A stretch of DNA of 64,000 nucleotides from Acidobacterium sp049965615 (GTDB lineage Bacteria > Acidobacteriota > Terriglobia > Terriglobales > Acidobacteriaceae), in contig JBMFWD010000003.1 in assembly GCA_049965615.1 (NCBI GenBank), forward strand, positions 1 to 64,000, written 5' to 3'. The notes below the pieces were generated by a model. The model had not been told where the DNA came from, made no database searches, and saw only the letters and a program-made list of their open reading frames with translations. Positions 52,794 to 61,985 of this stretch are shown here, in pieces (the stretch's first letter is position 1; each line of letters begins with the position of its first letter). A program made the position numbers and the translations under genes.

Positions 52794-54646
52794 TCGGCGG
52801 CCTCACTGGCGGCAAGATCCAATGCGTTCATGGATTCAATGTTCATAAATTGTAACTTATACAGTTTCTTGTAGGTGGGTGAGGTGAAGAGCAGTTCGTC
52901 ATGGCTGCCGATGGCGGTGATACGCCCGGACTCGATGACGGCAATGCGGTTGGCGCGCCGGACGGTGGAGAGCCGATGCGCGATGACGATGCTGGTGCGG
53001 TCGCGCATGAGGTTGGCGAGCGCCGTCTGCACGAGGGATTCACTTTCGGCATCGAGCGCAGAGGTGGCTTCGTCGAGAATCAGAATGGGCGCGTTCTTGA
53101 GGATGGCTCGCGCGATGGCAAGACGCTGACGCTCGCCGCCGGAGAGCCGGAAGCCTTTTTCGCCAATTACGGTGTCGTAGCCGTCGGGCATGCGCTCGAT
53201 GAAGTCATGGGCCAGCGCGGCTTTCGCGGCCCGCTGTACGCGTTCGAGCGGCACGTCGGGCTTGCCGTAGGCGATGTTGTTGCGTACCGTGTCGTTGAAG
53301 AGAATTGTTTCCTGCGTAACCGTGGCCACCTGCTCGCGCAGGGATGCGAGGGTGATGTCGCGGAGGTCGTGGCCATCGATGAGCACCCGGCCAGTACTGA
53401 CGTCAAAGAATCTAGGGATCAAATTAACGAGAGTGGTCTTCCCTGCTCCGCTGGGTCCGACCAGGGCTACCACTTCGCCCCGGTGAATGGTTAGGTCGAT
53501 GTTGTCGAGGACATTCTTGACGCCCTCTTCGTCCTGGTATTTGAAGCCCACCTGTTCCAGTGTGATGGCCTCGTGAAACTCGGCGAGATCGGCGGCTCCG
53601 GGCTTTTCGATGACGCGATCTTCCGCGTCAATGAAGTCGAAGATCGCCTGCGATGAGCCGACAGCCTGCTGGAAGCTGTTCCAGTAAACGGCGAAGCGAC
53701 GGATAGGATCGTAGAGCTTGAAGAGCGCGACGATGAGGGCGAGGAAGACGCCCGGCTTCATGTTGTGATGATTGATTTCAGCGTGGCCGAGGCGCAGCAG
53801 CAACGCAATGGCGATGGCGCCGATGAGGTCCATGAGCGGCGAACTGACGGCCTGCGCGCTTACCGTCCGCATGTTGGCGCGGAGCAGTCGCCTGGCAGCG
53901 CCGCGGAAGCGCACGAGTTCCCACATCTCCATGTTGAAGGCCTTCACGATGCGGTTGCCGGTGATGGTTTCGTGGAGGATATTCTGAATTTCTGCGAGCT
54001 TGTCCTGGCCTTTGCGGGTGGTTTTGCGCACGCCGCGGCCAATGCGGCGCATGGACAGGAAGACGATGGGAATGAAGATGACCAGAATCCACGCGAGTTC
54101 GCGACCGAGAGCGATGACTACGCCAACCATGAAGATGAGCGTGAAGAACTGCTGGAGAAAGTCCGAGAGGATGGTGGACATCGAGTACTGAACCAGTTCG
54201 ATGTCGTTGATCAGCGCGGAAAGCAATGTACCGGTGGCGTGCTTCTGGAAAAACGAGACGGAGCGCCGGAGGATGGCCTCGTAGAGATCGTCGCGCAGAT
54301 CGGTGATGGTTCCGTAACCGGCGTAGCTGGCAAGGTAGGTGCCGCCGTAGTCGCAAAGTCCCTTGAAGAGTGTGGATAGGATCAGGGCGTAGGCGACGAT
54401 GTTCCAGTCATTGTGGAGGCTTGCCGGGACAAACTGCTGCAGTGTGATGTGCGGAAACGCCCTGGAGATAAGCGGGATTTTCTGGTGCGGAACTCCGCCT
54501 GGATGCAGTACATCGTCAAAGATGGGACCCACGAGCAGAACGCGAAAGGCGTCAAACAGGCCAACGCCCGCAGCCAGCAATACCGCGCCAAAGATTTGCA
54601 GCATGTAGCGCCGCGCGTAATGAAGCAGCCGGAAGAGTCGATTCAT
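52790..54646 (-). CDS. msbA: Lipid A export ABC transporter (MsbA-like)
   Basis: 618 residues. Exporter membrane domain (six helices, about 15-330) and ATPase domain: GPSGAGKTT (about 397), signature LSGGERQRLAIARA, Walker B ILILDEATSALD and H-loop IAHRLST. Its place among lptB, lptCA and rpoN argues for a lipid A or core-LPS flippase rather than a drug pump; this is context-based. The ATG at 54646 was chosen because the first membrane helix begins right after it. Confidence 0.85.
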   Translation of the reverse strand: MNRLFRLLHYARRYMLQIFGAVLLAAGVGLFDAFRVLLVGPIFDDVLHPGGVPHQKIPLISRAFPHITLQQFVPASLHNDWNIVAYALILSTLFKGLCDYGGTYLASYAGYGTITDLRDDLYEAILRRSVSFFQKHATGTLLSALINDIELVQYSMSTILSDFLQQFFTLIFMVGVVIALGRELAWILVIFIPIVFLSMRRIGRGVRKTTRKGQDKLAEIQNILHETITGNRIVKAFNMEMWELVRFRGAARRLLRANMRTVSAQAVSSPLMDLIGAIAIALLLRLGHAEINHHNMKPGVFLALIVALFKLYDPIRRFAVYWNSFQQAVGSSQAIFDFIDAEDRVIEKPGAADLAEFHEAITLEQVGFKYQDEEGVKNVLDNIDLTIHRGEVVALVGPSGAGKTTLVNLIPRFFDVSTGRVLIDGHDLRDITLASLREQVATVTQETILFNDTVRNNIAYGKPDVPLERVQRAAKAALAHDFIERMPDGYDTVIGEKGFRLSGGERQRLAIARAILKNAPILILDEATSALDAESESLVQTALANLMRDRTSIVIAHRLSTVRRANRIAVIESGRITAIGSHDELLFTSPTYKKLYKLQFMNIESMNALDLAASEAAE

Positions 54647-54698
54647 GCGCCGGCCCTGCGAGAACTCATCCTGATATTCTAGCCGCTCAAGGTCCGGT

Positions 54699-55649
54699 TC
54701 AGCGAGGCATATCGCGATGCTCCACCTTGATGCGGTAGCCACTCTTCTCCAGCCGATGCGCCATTTCCTCGGCAATCATGACTGACCGGTGCTGGCCGCC
54801 GGTGCAGCCAAAGGCCACGGTGAGATAGCTTTTTCCCTCATGAATGTAATGCGGCAGCAGAAAGAGGAGCAGGTCTGTCACCTTTTCAAGAAACTCGCCG
54901 GTCTGCGCAAATTTGCGCACATAGCTGGCGACTTTGGGATCCTTGCCGGTGAGCGGGCGGAACTCGGGAATGAAATGCGGATTAGGCAGAAAACGAACAT
55001 CGAAGACCAGGTCGGCTTCCAGCGGTACGCCGTGCTTGTAACCGAAGCTCATGGAGGAGATGAGCAGAGTCGGCGCGGCGGTTTCCGTGGTGAAGCGGTC
55101 GATGATCAGAGCCCGCAGCTCGTGCACATTGAACTTGGAGGTGTCCATGACCATGTCCGCAAGTTTGCGCAGAGGGGCAAGCATGCGGCGCTCGCTGGTG
55201 ATGGCACGACTGACCTGCTCGTTCCGCCCCAGGGGATGAGGACGGCGGGTTTCGGAAAATCGGCGCATGAGGACGGCGGTGGAAGCTTCCAGGAAGACGA
55301 CCGTGGTCTTGATGGTGCGCTGCACCTCGCGCAGCATCTTAGGAAAGCGCTTGATTCCCTGCCCTTCGCGCACATCGACCACGAGCACGGCACGCGTAAT
55401 CTCGACCGATTGCTGTACCAGCTCGGCAAATCGAGGAACCAGTTCTATGGGAAGGTTGTCGACCGCGTAATAACCGAGATCCTCAAATGCCTTGAGCGCC
55501 GAAAGCTTGCCGGAGCCGGAAAGCCCGGTAAGGATGACCAGTTCGCGCGCAGAGGTATGAGCCTCCTGCCGGCCTGAGGATGCAGCGTCGACCTTCGCGG
55601 AAGTGGGTTTGGATGGACGGGATGCTACGATATGCCGCTTTGAGGGCAT
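54699..55649 (-). CDS. rapZ: RapZ-family nucleotide-binding protein
   Basis: 316 residues. RapZ is an RNase adaptor controlling GlmZ/GlmS amounts in enterobacteria; the family also binds nucleotide. P-loop TGLSGSGKLSALKAFEDLGYY (41-61) is followed by AVDNLPIELVP. The C-terminal domain ends GCTGGQHRSVMIAEEMA. The residue after the P-loop lysine is Leu49, where Ser or Thr is normal. Starts: ATG at 55649 or GTG at 55679. It follows hpf as in many rpoN clusters. Confidence 0.9.
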   Translation of the reverse strand: MPSKRHIVASRPSKPTSAKVDAASSGRQEAHTSARELVILTGLSGSGKLSALKAFEDLGYYAVDNLPIELVPRFAELVQQSVEITRAVLVVDVREGQGIKRFPKMLREVQRTIKTTVVFLEASTAVLMRRFSETRRPHPLGRNEQVSRAITSERRMLAPLRKLADMVMDTSKFNVHELRALIIDRFTTETAAPTLLISSMSFGYKHGVPLEADLVFDVRFLPNPHFIPEFRPLTGKDPKVASYVRKFAQTGEFLEKVTDLLLFLLPHYIHEGKSYLTVAFGCTGGQHRSVMIAEEMAHRLEKSGYRIKVEHRDMPR

Positions 55650-55715
55650 GGGCACATCGTAGCATTTGAAGCCGTCCACCGGTATGACGATTTCGCGCCC
55701 AATTCTATTTTGCGC

Positions 55716-56399
55716 TTAAGGAGCTTCGATCAGCTCCATCTTGCCGTCCCGCTTTCGATGCAGAACGCAGAGAATTCCGTCTCCGTTGCGGCGGAAGACG
55801 AATACCTCTCGGTCACGGAACTCGGCCTCTTTTACGGCCTCTTCGAGCGTCATGGGGCGCAGGGCTACCGAATCCAGTGAGCGAACGATATGGGGCTCGA
55901 TGACGGGACCATCCGCGGGAAAGCTGTGTACGGTAACGGGAATCGCAACTTTCGTGGGCCTGGAGCCATTTTTCCCATTGCGGCCAGCCTTGCCAGGGGA
56001 GGGCGCATCTGCTTCCGCCGCGCTGCGGTCGGCGGTGCTGCGAATGGCAGCGCCACGGCGCACGCGGGCCAGCTTGGGCTCCAGGGTAGTCTTTTCCACC
56101 TTGGGCAGGCGTTTGTTGGCCACCGCCTTCTGCTTTTGCCGCTTTGCCTGGGTTTCGGCCTTGTCGAGCGCCATGCGAAGGGCGGTGTTCATCGACGTAG
56201 CTTCTCCCACGCTGACGAGCTTGGCGCCGCGAATCTTGATGGTGATTTCTGCTGTATAGCGGTATTTTTCTGAGCTGAGGACGATATGGGCGCTCAGTGC
56301 CCGGTCAAGTGTTTTTTGAACGCGCTCCAGGCCTTCTTCGCATAGTTTGCGGTAGGCCTGAGTCACGTGGACGTGACGTCCGGTGTACTCAATCTGCAT
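55716..56399 (-). CDS. hpf: Long-form ribosome hibernation promoting factor
   Basis: 227 residues. The N-terminal HPF/RaiA domain (1-95, MQIEYTGRHVHVTQ to AKRQKQ) binds the 30S subunit; the C-terminal domain (about 180-227, SVALRPMTLEEAVKEAEF) forms dimers. The linker (about 95-165) is long, rich in Lys, Arg, Ala and Ser, and probably flexible. The ATG at 56399 has GGAGGG upstream. It lies 45 nt after rpoN. Confidence 0.92.
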   Translation of the reverse strand: MQIEYTGRHVHVTQAYRKLCEEGLERVQKTLDRALSAHIVLSSEKYRYTAEITIKIRGAKLVSVGEATSMNTALRMALDKAETQAKRQKQKAVANKRLPKVEKTTLEPKLARVRRGAAIRSTADRSAAEADAPSPGKAGRNGKNGSRPTKVAIPVTVHSFPADGPVIEPHIVRSLDSVALRPMTLEEAVKEAEFRDREVFVFRRNGDGILCVLHRKRDGKMELIEAP

Positions 56400-56444
56400 T
56401 GCGGACCCTCCGTTGTCTGTGTGCATCAACGGTAACAAGTAGAG

Positions 56445-58160
56445 TCAGGCGCGAACCCGCCTCTGATGGGTGCTGGGTATCTGCATGTCTTCTCTGTACT
56501 TGGCGACCGTTCGCCGGGTGACGTGGATGCCCTGTGCTTCCAGCAACTGGGCAATCTGGTCATCGGTGAGCGGTTTGGCCGGATCTTCCTCCTCGATAAG
56601 TTTTTTGACTTTACGCTTGAGCAGGACAAGAGGCAAGCCGGAACCCTCCGGGCCATTGACTCCTTCTGAGAAGAAGAAGCGCAGCTCATAGACGCCCTGC
56701 GGAGTATGGACATACTTGTTGGAGACGGCACGGCTGACCGTAGAGGGGTGAACGCCGATCTCTTCTGCCACTTCTTTGATCATCATCGGCTTCATATGTT
56801 CGATGCCGTGTTCGAGGAATTCGGTTTGCCGGCGGACAATGGCTTCGCAGGTGCGGAGGATGGTGTTCTTGCGCTGCTCGATGTTGCGCATGAGTTGAAG
56901 GGCCGAGCGGTAGCGCTCCTTCACGTAGTCGCGAACGTCTTTTTCCGCGCCTTCCTTGTGCAGCAGCCGGCGGTAACCGTGGTTCAGGCGCAAGGTGGGC
57001 AGATCCTCGTCATTCATGAGGACGACGAACTCTTCATCCCGCTTGACGAAGGCTACATCCGGCTCAATCAGCCGCGCCTCTGACCGGTTGTAACGCTGGC
57101 CTGGGCGAGGGTCGAGAGTGCGGATGAAATCGATGGCGCGCTGGGTTTCTTCGGCCGATCGACCGACCGCCTTCGACAATTCCCGCGGATCGCGCTTCTG
57201 GAGCAGCAGCATGTGATGCTCGAGAATCGCGGTTGCCGTTTCAAAGACGGCCATGCGCGCCAGCGCGGGGTCTTCTTCCGACGGTTCCGGGGCGGCCTCG
57301 GCTTGCGGTTCCGATTCCGCAACGTGGCCGTTTCTCTCAGCCACGGCGGCAGTGTCGAGGCTGGCCTCGGCTGGTTCGGACGCGGGAGTGGCTGGCTTGC
57401 GTTCCCGGCCATAAATCATGTCAAACTCATGCCGTTGCGCCCGCACCTGGGCAAGCAGGCAGGAGCGAAGATCGGGCCACGCGATGCCTAACGGGTCCAG
57501 CTGACGAACCACTTCCAGCCCCGCCGAGAGATGGGCGCGGGCGCGCTCGACCATGGCAGGCGGCAGAGAGGCCAGCGACGCAGCATGCGCACCGTTTGCG
57601 ATGGCGGGTGTTTCAGATTCGGGAACAAGTTGCTCGCGGAGATAGCCTTCGAGAAGCTCCTCTTCGAGAATGGTGAGGTAGCCGTCCTCATTCAGATTGC
57701 CGATGATGTACTCGCCTGCGTCGCGCACCGCGGTGCTGAGCGTGAGCGAACCGAGCTGCCACAGCAGGTGGTCGCTGAGCGTGCTGGGCGCCGAGAGAAA
57801 GTTCTCGATAGAGGGTTTTTCGCTGATTTCAAAGCTGTTGGGCGTGCGGAAGCCGGGATCAAGATACTCCTGAAAGTAGGAGCCGAAGTCGATTTCGTCG
57901 AAGGGATCCTTCTTTTCCGGCTCGTCTTTTCTGGTTTCCAGTATGCGGTCGTGGTCTTCTTCGCGCTGGGCCACGTCGTCGATAAGAGGAACGTTCTCCT
58001 CCATCTCCTCCAGGACGGGGTTTTCGCATATCTCCGCCTGGATCATCTCCTTCAGCTCAATCTTGTTCAGCGCCAGCACGCTGACCATCTGCATCAGCCC
58101 GGGGGTCAGGATCTGCCGCTGGGCGACTTTCAGATTGAGTTTTGGTTGCAGTAGAGCCAT
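56445..58160 (-). CDS. rpoN: RNA polymerase sigma-54 factor
   Basis: 571 residues, longer than typical (about 480). N-terminal region I (LLQPKLNLKVAQRQILTPGLMQMVSVLALN), core-binding domain, and the RpoN box TRRTVAKYRE at 548-557. The extra length lies in a low-complexity stretch at about 251-299, rich in Ala, Glu and Pro, plus another near 180-200. No sigma-54 enhancer-binding protein is encoded in the window. It follows lptB by 99 nt. Confidence 0.94.
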   Translation of the reverse strand: MALLQPKLNLKVAQRQILTPGLMQMVSVLALNKIELKEMIQAEICENPVLEEMEENVPLIDDVAQREEDHDRILETRKDEPEKKDPFDEIDFGSYFQEYLDPGFRTPNSFEISEKPSIENFLSAPSTLSDHLLWQLGSLTLSTAVRDAGEYIIGNLNEDGYLTILEEELLEGYLREQLVPESETPAIANGAHAASLASLPPAMVERARAHLSAGLEVVRQLDPLGIAWPDLRSCLLAQVRAQRHEFDMIYGRERKPATPASEPAEASLDTAAVAERNGHVAESEPQAEAAPEPSEEDPALARMAVFETATAILEHHMLLLQKRDPRELSKAVGRSAEETQRAIDFIRTLDPRPGQRYNRSEARLIEPDVAFVKRDEEFVVLMNDEDLPTLRLNHGYRRLLHKEGAEKDVRDYVKERYRSALQLMRNIEQRKNTILRTCEAIVRRQTEFLEHGIEHMKPMMIKEVAEEIGVHPSTVSRAVSNKYVHTPQGVYELRFFFSEGVNGPEGSGLPLVLLKRKVKKLIEEEDPAKPLTDDQIAQLLEAQGIHVTRRTVAKYREDMQIPSTHQRRVRA

Positions 58161-58259
58161 TTCACTTCTTCTCGGCTGGGGGACTTGCCTCTGAGTTTAC
58201 ATGCTCAGCACAACGGCGCGTGTGGGAATCCGGGCCAGTACATGACCTTGGGGATATTC

Positions 58260-58988
58260 TCAAGCGAGAGAAAAACCTTGACCAAGGTAGACCCTGCGGA
58301 CCTCCGGATCACCACCCAGTTCTTCCGGTGTACCGTGCCGGAAAATCTCTCCTTCATTGATGATATAAGCGCGGTCGGTAACGGAGAGCGTTTCGCGCAC
58401 GTTGTGGTCGGTAATGAGGACCCCGATTCCCTGCGTTTTCAGGCCCGAGATAATCTCCTGCAAATCGAGAACGGCAATGGGATCGATGCCGGAGAAAGGC
58501 TCGTCGAGCAGGATGAAATGAGGCTGGATGCAGAGGCAGCGGGCAATCTCGACCCGGCGGCGCTCGCCGCCCGAGAGCGCGTAGCCGCGCGTCTTGCGGA
58601 TGTGGCCAAGGTTGAGCTGATCGATCAGCTTTTCGGTGCGGGCGCGGCGGGTCTCCTGTGGCAGAGGCTGCGCCTCGAGCACCGCGAGAATATTCTCCTC
58701 CACGGTCAGCTTGCGGAAGACCGAGGGTTCCTGCGGCAGGTAGCTGATGCCGTATTTGCGGGCGCGCAGATACATGGGAACGCGGGTGATGTCTTCGCCA
58801 TCCGCGAAAACCCGTCCGGAATCAGGCTGGATAAGGCCGACAGTGATGTAAAAACTGGTGGTTTTCCCGGCGCCGTTGGGTCCGAGCAGGCCGACGACTT
58901 CCCCCTCAAAGACCTCAACACTGACGCCGCGAACCACCTGGCGGCCCTTGTATGCTTTTGTGATGTGGTCCGTGTAAAGCCTGTGCAT
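58260..58988 (-). CDS. lptB: LPS export ABC transporter ATPase LptB
   Basis: 242 residues. ATPase that drives LPS transport through LptFG. Walker A GPNGAGKTT, Q-loop LPQEPSVFRKL, signature LSGGERRRVEIARCL, Walker B FILLDEPFSGIDP and H-loop ITDHNVRET. The start directly abuts the stop of the lptCA fusion gene (no gap). Confidence 0.95.
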   Translation of the reverse strand: MHRLYTDHITKAYKGRQVVRGVSVEVFEGEVVGLLGPNGAGKTTSFYITVGLIQPDSGRVFADGEDITRVPMYLRARKYGISYLPQEPSVFRKLTVEENILAVLEAQPLPQETRRARTEKLIDQLNLGHIRKTRGYALSGGERRRVEIARCLCIQPHFILLDEPFSGIDPIAVLDLQEIISGLKTQGIGVLITDHNVRETLSVTDRAYIINEGEIFRHGTPEELGGDPEVRRVYLGQGFSLA

Positions 58989-61328
58989 TTACTTTGGGAT
59001 ACTGGTCTCGGTGACCGCGCTTCCCTCCCCCCCGTTGACCTCGACGCTATCATTCCGATTATTGAAAATCAACGCTGCGCCCATGGTTCGTCCATGTACG
59101 CGATCGATGAGGTAAGGCAGCGCTCCCGGTCGGCCGGTAAGGATATACCGCTCGTCACTGGCGGTATAGACGAGCCTGGTTCCCACGGCACGGCGCCCGG
59201 GCTGGATGAGCGTAACGCCCCCCGTGGCGGTCATCCGCTCAAGCCGGGTGGGCTGATGGTCCTCTGCCGGTGCAATCTGCATGTTGATGTTGGAGGCCTG
59301 CATCTTGCCGAAGGTGTCTACCGCCTCGACGTGCCCGCGGAAGTCGGCCTGATGCGATTTGCCGGAGTACGTCAGCGAATCACTGGCAACGCGCACCAGT
59401 CCGGCAGGAGCCCTGGACCCCATGACAGCCGCAAAGGCAGCGGTGACAGCATCCGTTCCGTGGCCGGAGGCGAATAACTGTTGGGGACTGCGGCGGAGTT
59501 CGATCACAGGCGCGGAGACAGAATTGCCGCCCTGCCAGAGGCGAGCCGGATGCCCCGATGCGCCGTAAAAAGTGGCCTGCCCCTTGGCGGAGGAAAACCA
59601 GGCGTGGGCCGCTACGACATGCGTGGCTCCTTTGCCGCCGAGTTGCGGAAGCGAGCCGTTCGCGGATGCGGCGGATGCCTGGCGGTAAGTGGCTTTGACA
59701 TTGCCGAGCGCGAATGCCTCGCCAGTCGAGCGGTGGTAGTCAATCGCATCTGCGGAAAGATCGAGCGCGCCTGTCTCCTCGATCCGTGGATTACCCCGAA
59801 GGCGAAGCACCTGGTCCGCCTCGGTGTATTCGGCGTGACTGGCCCATGCCATAACTGGACCGCCAGCGTTGTGGGCGGCCTTTGCAGGCGTCTGCTGCAT
59901 GACGACGTGGCCGTCTTCCACGGCGGAAACAAGCTGGGCAGCAGCATGCCGCGATTGCGGCGCAAAGGTAAGCACGAGTGAATCACTGCGCGTGGTGTTG
60001 ATCGAACCGTCCCTGCCGAGGCTCGAGACCTCCGCATGACCGGTCGCATGGACCGTGCGCAGGATGCGGCCATCCGCCAGCGTGGCGACCAGTTGACCAG
60101 CGCGCACGGTGGTTTGCTGCGGCGGCTGATGTGTGTAGCTCGTCCGCACCGTGGCGACGGCGTTCTGCTGCACGGTGATGGTTGTTGGAACACTCTTCGC
60201 TCCGTCCGCCGCGAGTGCAAAGGCGACATCAGCCTGCCCGCCGCTCACCTGGCGCGTGGAAACTGCCTTGGGGTCTCCCGGAGCGCCATGGATTTGCTCG
60301 GTGAACTCGACCAACTGGTCAAAGTGAGCGTGTCGCAGCCATGAACGCCCGGAATGACCAGGCACTGCCGCAAAGCTGAGGCGCGCCTGCTGCGCGGAGC
60401 CCTGCATGGTTTCCTGCCTGGTGTGGCTGGCATATTGCACGCCGCCAGTGAGCACGGCGTTCTGGGGCTGGTTGCTGCTCGAGAGCGCAATCTGTGCCAT
60501 CTGTGCCGTGATGGTGGCGCCCGTCGCCGAAACCATCCGGACATGGCCTTGCGCGAGGATGTGATCCGCGAAACCGTCAGGCCGGAAGTAAATCTGGGCC
60601 CGCGTGGCCGATGTGGTTTGCCGGCCGTTCTGGATCACGGGCGCGGAGAGCGTGGCCAGGTTGTTGTCGCGTTGGAAACTGAGGTGCGCGGCGCGAATGA
60701 CCGTGGCCGAGGGACCGGTGGATTTGCCAGGCTGAGTCTGCAGATAAACCTGCTGCTCCAGCACAAAGAGGCCTGTCTTCGAGTTATAGCTGGCGCCGGT
60801 GGCGTGGCCCGAACCCTGCGGCAGGGAGAACTCGGTGTACTGGCTGGTCTGCGCGAGCCCGGTTTTGGAGTTGTAAGTAAGCTGGCTCGTCTGAACGTGG
60901 ATGGGGCGCTGCTGCCTTCCCGGCCCAGCCTGCGAAGGGCTTTCGAGATCGATCTCCACCTTGCCCTGGCTGCTGGCGATGCCGGTCTTGCGGTCGTATT
61001 CGAACTCGGCACCGTAGATGCGGTCGGCACGGTGACTGCCTGGCGGGCCGTAGAGCGTAATGGAAACATCATGCAGCTCGGCCTTGTCGTTCTTGAAGCT
61101 CATGAGCCGCGAGGCGTGAATGGTAAACAGCGTATGCCCGTGGCTCGACTGCGAATAGGTGAAGCCCGAGGCGGTCTGCTGAATGTTCACGCCGAGTTTG
61201 CGCGGCAGATTCTGAACGATGCGGCGGTACTGCAGGCCGCTCCAGAGGAAAAAGCCGACAAGCACCGCAATCAGCAATGACGCGGCGATGAGTATCCAAA
61301 GCCGCAGTCGCTCGACGGTCACTCGCAT
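58989..61328 (-). CDS. LptC-LptA fusion: membrane-anchored LPS bridge protein
   Basis: 779 residues. The N-terminus (about 10-30) is one membrane helix. LptC-like sequence follows (NLPRKLGVNIQQTASGFTYSQSS, TLFTIHASRLMSFKNDKAELHDVSITLYG), then at least two further LptA/OstA-type beta-jellyroll regions, e.g. VVIELRR..., SDSLTYSGKSHQADFRGHVEAVDTFGKMQASNINMQI and VTLIQPGRRAVGTRLVYTASDERYILTG near the end. LptC is about 190 and LptA about 185 residues in E. coli, so this chain carries several copies of the fold. It would hold LPS from inner membrane to outer membrane in one polypeptide. The ATG at 61328 is preceded by AAGG. Confidence 0.82.
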   Translation of the reverse strand: MRVTVERLRLWILIAASLLIAVLVGFFLWSGLQYRRIVQNLPRKLGVNIQQTASGFTYSQSSHGHTLFTIHASRLMSFKNDKAELHDVSITLYGPPGSHRADRIYGAEFEYDRKTGIASSQGKVEIDLESPSQAGPGRQQRPIHVQTSQLTYNSKTGLAQTSQYTEFSLPQGSGHATGASYNSKTGLFVLEQQVYLQTQPGKSTGPSATVIRAAHLSFQRDNNLATLSAPVIQNGRQTTSATRAQIYFRPDGFADHILAQGHVRMVSATGATITAQMAQIALSSSNQPQNAVLTGGVQYASHTRQETMQGSAQQARLSFAAVPGHSGRSWLRHAHFDQLVEFTEQIHGAPGDPKAVSTRQVSGGQADVAFALAADGAKSVPTTITVQQNAVATVRTSYTHQPPQQTTVRAGQLVATLADGRILRTVHATGHAEVSSLGRDGSINTTRSDSLVLTFAPQSRHAAAQLVSAVEDGHVVMQQTPAKAAHNAGGPVMAWASHAEYTEADQVLRLRGNPRIEETGALDLSADAIDYHRSTGEAFALGNVKATYRQASAASANGSLPQLGGKGATHVVAAHAWFSSAKGQATFYGASGHPARLWQGGNSVSAPVIELRRSPQQLFASGHGTDAVTAAFAAVMGSRAPAGLVRVASDSLTYSGKSHQADFRGHVEAVDTFGKMQASNINMQIAPAEDHQPTRLERMTATGGVTLIQPGRRAVGTRLVYTASDERYILTGRPGALPYLIDRVHGRTMGAALIFNNRNDSVEVNGGEGSAVTETSIPK

Positions 61329-61341
61329 CTGCCTTATTTTC

Positions 61342-61890
61342 TCACTTTGCGGGAGCGCCCGGTGCGTTGCGCAGTGCGAGCAGCAGCTTGGCCGTGGTAA
61401 CCAGCTGGCCCGTGTGGCGGAGGGTGTGGTCAGCACAGTGGACCAGCAGACCACCTACGGTGGTAGGCAGCGCCTTGCGGCCAACCCCGCGAGGCTGTTC
61501 GAAGTCTGCCGTCGCAAGCGCCCGAACCCGCAACGAAGCCTCCTCGCAGGCCATGGCCAACTCCTGGAAGAGAGCTTCCTTGCTGGCTCCCGGTTCGAGT
61601 TCCACCTTGAGCGCGGCCATCTGGGTTACGTCCAGTTGATTGCCCTCGGCATAGGTGAGCAGGCGGTCCAGGCTGCGTCCAATGTGGCGAATATGGAAGG
61701 CAGCGGGAGTCATGCCGAAAGGCTGAGCGTGCAATTCCTCGGTGGTCAGGTCGGCGCACCAGCGCCGCGCATCTTCCTGCGCCATCTCCATGGCATGCAA
61801 AACGGCTCGGGCCACGGCTGGCACTTCCGTCAGCGTGCCGCGTAGCCAGGGTTCCAGGTTGCGGCTGGAAGTGGAAGGATGGTCCGGCAT
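61342..61890 (-). CDS. DinB family protein
   Basis: 182 residues, four-helix-bundle DinB/YfiT-like fold. Potential metal-ligand His residues are in AFHIRHIGRSLDRLL and GLLVHCADHTLRHTGQLVT. Some family members are metal-dependent thiol transferases. It starts the minus-strand block, 13 nt before lptCA; a role with LPS export is not evident. Confidence 0.82.
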   Translation of the reverse strand: MPDHPSTSSRNLEPWLRGTLTEVPAVARAVLHAMEMAQEDARRWCADLTTEELHAQPFGMTPAAFHIRHIGRSLDRLLTYAEGNQLDVTQMAALKVELEPGASKEALFQELAMACEEASLRVRALATADFEQPRGVGRKALPTTVGGLLVHCADHTLRHTGQLVTTAKLLLALRNAPGAPAK

Positions 61891-61932
61891 AAAAGATTCT
61901 CCTGCGAGGATGGTTTGAGGATTTGAAGAAAA

Positions 61933-61964
61933 AACAATGCCGAGGCTTGAGCCTCGGCATTGTT
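61933..61964 (-). terminator. Strong terminator of the P-loop kinase gene
   Basis: A perfect 14-bp stem (AACAATGCCGAGGC / GCCTCGGCATTGTT) with a TTGA loop, followed on the minus strand by TTTTTTCTTC. It isolates the downstream dinB-priA block. Confidence 0.85.
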
Positions 61965-61985
61965 GCTCAGTGTAACGCGTTGATC

